A program made the position numbers and the translations under genes. A stretch of 8,478 nt of DNA from an uncultured Variovorax sp. (GTDB lineage: Bacteria; Pseudomonadota; Gammaproteobacteria; Burkholderiales; Burkholderiaceae). The notes under the pieces are model-generated. The model was given only the letters and a program-made list of their open reading frames with translations. It searched no databases and was not told where the DNA came from. Of the stretch, positions 5,904-8,478 are shown in pieces (position 1 is the first letter of the stretch; the number at the start of each line of letters is the position of its first letter). The DNA lies in contig CAMLCW010000225.1 of the NCBI GenBank assembly GCA_946478645.1, positions 1-8,478 on the forward strand. The letters run 5' to 3'.

Positions 5904-5945
5904 CCGGCGGTCCACTAGCGGCTGTATTGCGCACTGCCTCACCCC

Positions 5946-7259
5946 ATGGAATCACCGACCCCCGAGCCTTCTTCCGGCGATTCGCCTGCTGCCCCACCGG
6001 CGCACTCCACCTCATCTCCCTCCCCGCGGCCGCCTTCGCGCCGCCGACGCTGGCTTGGAAGCCTGCTTGCATTGCTGTTGCTGGCGGCGCTCGGTGCGGG
6101 GGCCTGGTACCTCATCAACCGCAAGGACAGCAGCGCCGGCGCACCGCGCTTCGGCGGCGCCACCGTCACGGTGGGCCATGCCGCGGCGCGCGAGACCGAG
6201 CTGCCGGTCACCATCGATGCGCTCGGCACCGTCACCCCGCTCGCCACCGTCACGTTGCGGGCCCAGGTCGGCGGCGTGCTGACCGAGGTGCTGTTCAACG
6301 AAGGCCAGACCGTGGCCAAGAACCAGCTGCTCGCGCGCATCGACCCGCGGCCCTATGAGCAGGCGCTGATGCAGGCCCGCGGCAACCGGGAGCGCGACGA
6401 GGCGCAGCTAGCGGCCGCGCGCGTCACCCTCGCGCGCTACCGCACCTTGCTCGGGCAGGACTCCATCGCGCGCCAGGAGGTCGACACCCAGGCCGCGCTG
6501 GTGCGGCAGCTCGAAGCCGCGATCACGACCGACAAGGCGGCCGAGGCCGCGGCCCGGCTCAACCTCGACTGGACCCGCATCACCGCGCCCGTGGCCGGCC
6601 GCATCGGGCTGCGCGCGGTCGATCCCGGCAACACCATCACCGCCAACGCGACCACCGGCATCGCGGTCATCACGCAGATGAACCCGATCGACGTCCAGTT
6701 CTCGGTGCCGCAAGACCGCGTGCCCGACATCCAGGCCCAGCTCGCGCGCGGCGAGCCGCTGCCCGTGACCGCGTTCGACCGCACGCGCGCGGCGACGCTC
6801 GACACCGGCACCTTCCTGACGCTCGACAACGTGGTCGACACCACCACCGGCACGGTGAAGGCCAAGGCCCGCTTCGCCAACGCCAAGACCACGCTGTTCC
6901 CGAGCCAGTTCGTCAACGTGCAGCTGCTGCTGCGCAAGCTGCGCGCGGTGGTGGTGCCGGTGACGGCGGTTCGCACCGGCCCGAACGGCGACTACGTCTA
7001 CGTGATCAACGAGGACCGCACGGTCTCGATGCGCGCGGTGAAGCGCGGCGAGGCCAATGCCGAAGTGGTCGCGATCACCTCGGGCCTGCGCGCCGGCGAG
7101 AACGTGGTCACCGAGGGCGGCGACCGCATCAAGGACGGCGCGGTGGTGCAGCTGCAGGGCGACAAGCCCGCGGCCGGTCCGCGCGGCGCGGCCTCGCGCC
7201 CGCGCGGTGCGCGTGGCGAGGGCGGCGGAGAGCGGCGGCGCCAGCGCCCGCCGCAATGA
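5946..7259 (+). CDS. mdtA: MdtA-type periplasmic adaptor of an RND efflux pump
   Basis: This 437-residue membrane-fusion protein links an inner-membrane RND pump to an outer-membrane channel. A Pro/Ser-rich cytoplasmic head (1-30) and RRRR lead to one membrane anchor at about 36-56; no lipoprotein cysteine is present. The lipoyl halves are at 103-137 (VTLRAQVGGVLTEVLFNEGQ onward) and 206-225 (LDWTRITAPVAGRIGLRAVD), flanking the alpha-hairpin with SIARQEVDTQAALV at 173-186. The beta-barrel contains LFPSQFVNVQLLL (317-329), and the membrane-proximal domain ends near 404. The match to E. coli MdtA (about 415 residues) is close along the whole core. The tail 405-437 is unusually rich in Arg and Gly. 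ATG 5946 has no recognisable Shine-Dalgarno sequence, yet no other start is possible: a TAG lies at 5916-5918 and the next ATG is at residue 142. Confidence 0.95.
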   Translation: MESPTPEPSSGDSPAAPPAHSTSSPSPRPPSRRRRWLGSLLALLLLAALGAGAWYLINRKDSSAGAPRFGGATVTVGHAAARETELPVTIDALGTVTPLATVTLRAQVGGVLTEVLFNEGQTVAKNQLLARIDPRPYEQALMQARGNRERDEAQLAAARVTLARYRTLLGQDSIARQEVDTQAALVRQLEAAITTDKAAEAAARLNLDWTRITAPVAGRIGLRAVDPGNTITANATTGIAVITQMNPIDVQFSVPQDRVPDIQAQLARGEPLPVTAFDRTRAATLDTGTFLTLDNVVDTTTGTVKAKARFANAKTTLFPSQFVNVQLLLRKLRAVVVPVTAVRTGPNGDYVYVINEDRTVSMRAVKRGEANAEVVAITSGLRAGENVVTEGGDRIKDGAVVQLQGDKPAAGPRGAASRPRGARGEGGGERRRQRPPQ

Positions 7260-7277
7260 CCTGACGACGACCGCGCG

Positions 7278-8478
7278 ATGAGTCCTTCCCGTCCCTTCAT
7301 CGAACGGCCGGTGGCCACGGCACTGCTGATGCTGGCCATCGTGCTGGCCGGCTTCGTGGGCCTGCGGCTCTTGCCGCTGGCGGCGCTGCCGCAGGTCGAC
7401 TACCCGACGATCCAGGTGCAGACGCTCTATCCGGGCGCGAGCCCCGAGGTCATGAGCCGCACCGTCACGGCACCGCTCGAGCGCCAGTTCGGCCAGATGG
7501 CCGGGCTCAACCGCATGAGTTCGGTGAGCTCGGCGGGCGTGTCGATCGTCACGCTGCAGTTCGCCCTCGACCAGACGCTCGACGTGGCCGAGCAGCAGGT
7601 GCAGGCCGCCATCAATGCCGGCGGCTCGCTGCTGCCGGCCGACCTGCCGGCGCCGCCGGTGTATGCCAAGGTCAACCCGGCCGACGCGCCCATCCTGTCG
7701 CTGGCCGTCAGTTCCGAGACCTTGCCGCTGACCGAGGTGCAGAACCTTGTCAACACGCGGCTGGCGCAGAAGATCAGCCAGGTCGGCGGCGTGGGCCTGG
7801 TGTCGCTCTCGGGCGGGCAGCGCCCGGCGGTGCGCATCCAGGCCGACACCAATGCGCTGGCGTCGGTGGGCATCGGCCTCGACACGCTGCGCAGCGCCAT
7901 CAGCGCGGCCAATGCCAACAGCGCGAAGGGCAGCTTCGACGGGCCGCGGCGCGCCTACACCATCAATGCCAACGACCAGCTCCTTACCGCGGACGACTAC
8001 AAGAACCTGATCGTCGCCTGGAAGAACGGCGCGCCGATCCGCATGACCGACGTGGCGCGCGTGGTCGACGGCGCGGAGAACACGCAGCTCGGCGCCTGGG
8101 CGGGGCTGCGCGGCGAGGATGCATCGGCACCGGCCCCCGGCATGTACCCCGCGATCATTTTGAACGTGCAGCGCCAGCCGGGTGCCAATGTCATCGGCAC
8201 CGTCGATGCGATCAAGAAAGAGCTGCCCGAACTGCAGGCCTCGCTGCCGGGATCGCTCAAGGTCGAGGTGCTGAGCGACCGCACCACGGGCATCCGCGCG
8301 TCGGTGTCGCACGTGCAGCTCGAGCTGGCATTGGCCGTGGTGATGGTGGTGCTGGTGATCTTCTTCTTCCTGCACAGCGTGCGCGCCACCGTCATCGCGA
8401 GCCTCGCGGTGCCGATCTCGCTCATCGGCACCTGCGGCCTGATGTACCTGCTGGGCTACAGCCTCAACAACCTGAGCC
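7278..8478 (+). CDS. mdtB: MdtB-type RND efflux pump subunit, N-terminal part (runs off the right edge)
   Basis: The first 400 residues of an inner-membrane proton-driven RND transporter are present; the full protein should be a little over 1,000 residues. It starts [20 protein letters not shown] (first membrane helix about 12-30), then [30 protein letters not shown] (64-77) and NVQRQPGAN (296-304). These closely follow E. coli MdtB, which pairs with MdtC and MdtA to export bile salts, novobiocin and other compounds. The second helix (about 348-365) and the loop SLNNLS are at the edge; the proton-relay Asp residues lie beyond it. Residues 276-291 form an insert of about 12 residues relative to MdtB. 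The gene follows mdtA by 18 bases with no clear ribosome site, suggesting cotranscription and coupled translation. A mdtC-like gene probably follows. It could also be a MdtC-like paralogue, but the MdtB match is stronger. Confidence 0.94.
   Translation, partial: MSPSRPFIERPVATALLMLAIVLAGFVGLRLLPLAALPQVDYPTIQVQTLYPGASPEVMSRTVTAPLERQFGQMAGLNRMSSVSSAGVSIVTLQFALDQTLDVAEQQVQAAINAGGSLLPADLPAPPVYAKVNPADAPILSLAVSSETLPLTEVQNLVNTRLAQKISQVGGVGLVSLSGGQRPAVRIQADTNALASVGIGLDTLRSAISAANANSAKGSFDGPRRAYTINANDQLLTADDYKNLIVAWKNGAPIRMTDVARVVDGAENTQLGAWAGLRGEDASAPAPGMYPAIILNVQRQPGANVIGTVDAIKKELPELQASLPGSLKVEVLSDRTTGIRASVSHVQLELALAVVMVVLVIFFFLHSVRATVIASLAVPISLIGTCGLMYLLGYSLNNLS

Noticed and set aside
6408..8375. 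A 655-codon open frame on the bottom strand, opposite the mdtA and mdtB genes
   Set aside because: It crosses two well-supported genes and their junction, is rich in Arg, His and Asp, and contains no family motif.

Overview
The window is GC-rich DNA (roughly 70% by eye) with dense, GC3-heavy genes. Protein resemblances point to a betaproteobacterium of the order Burkholderiales, most likely Comamonadaceae and Variovorax-like. That placement is an inference from protein style and gene content; no rRNA or other marker is present.

Left part, bottom strand: glnS (glutaminyl-tRNA synthetase, 522-2342) is followed 4 bases later by the 5' part of a gene for an exported protein that looks like the N-terminal half of an M23 peptidase (517 down to the window edge). 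At the edge this protein enters a run in which every second residue is threonine. To the right of glnS, on the top strand, is a small secreted protein (2476-2808) made of Pro/Tyr octamer repeats with a His-rich tail. It ends at a strong intrinsic terminator (2849-2879).

Centre, bottom strand, transcribed right to left: a compact four-gene set. A five-helix membrane protein resembling DUF6622 (5203-5724) comes first, then a 2TM-domain protein (4846-5148), a LytS/YehU-type membrane histidine kinase (3737-4852) and a LytTR response regulator (2889-3740). The last three genes overlap by 7 and 4 bases. The kinase starts at TTG behind a near-perfect Shine-Dalgarno sequence. The layout suggests one signalling unit in which two small membrane proteins are made together with the kinase/regulator pair.

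Right part, top strand: divergent from that operon are a MdtA-type periplasmic adaptor (5946-7259) and the start of a MdtB-type RND efflux pump subunit (7278 to the window end). The shared 221-base intergenic region carries a tandem GCTTTAC repeat with 11-base phasing, upstream of a possible -10 element. This is the layout expected for an OmpR/PhoB-family regulator. The local LytTR regulator need not be the one that binds there.

Most of the window is recognisable housekeeping, signalling and efflux content. The least-described parts are the two small membrane proteins tied to the two-component system, the Tyr/His repeat protein, the (Thr-X) run in the M23-like protein, and the phased repeat between the two divergent operons.
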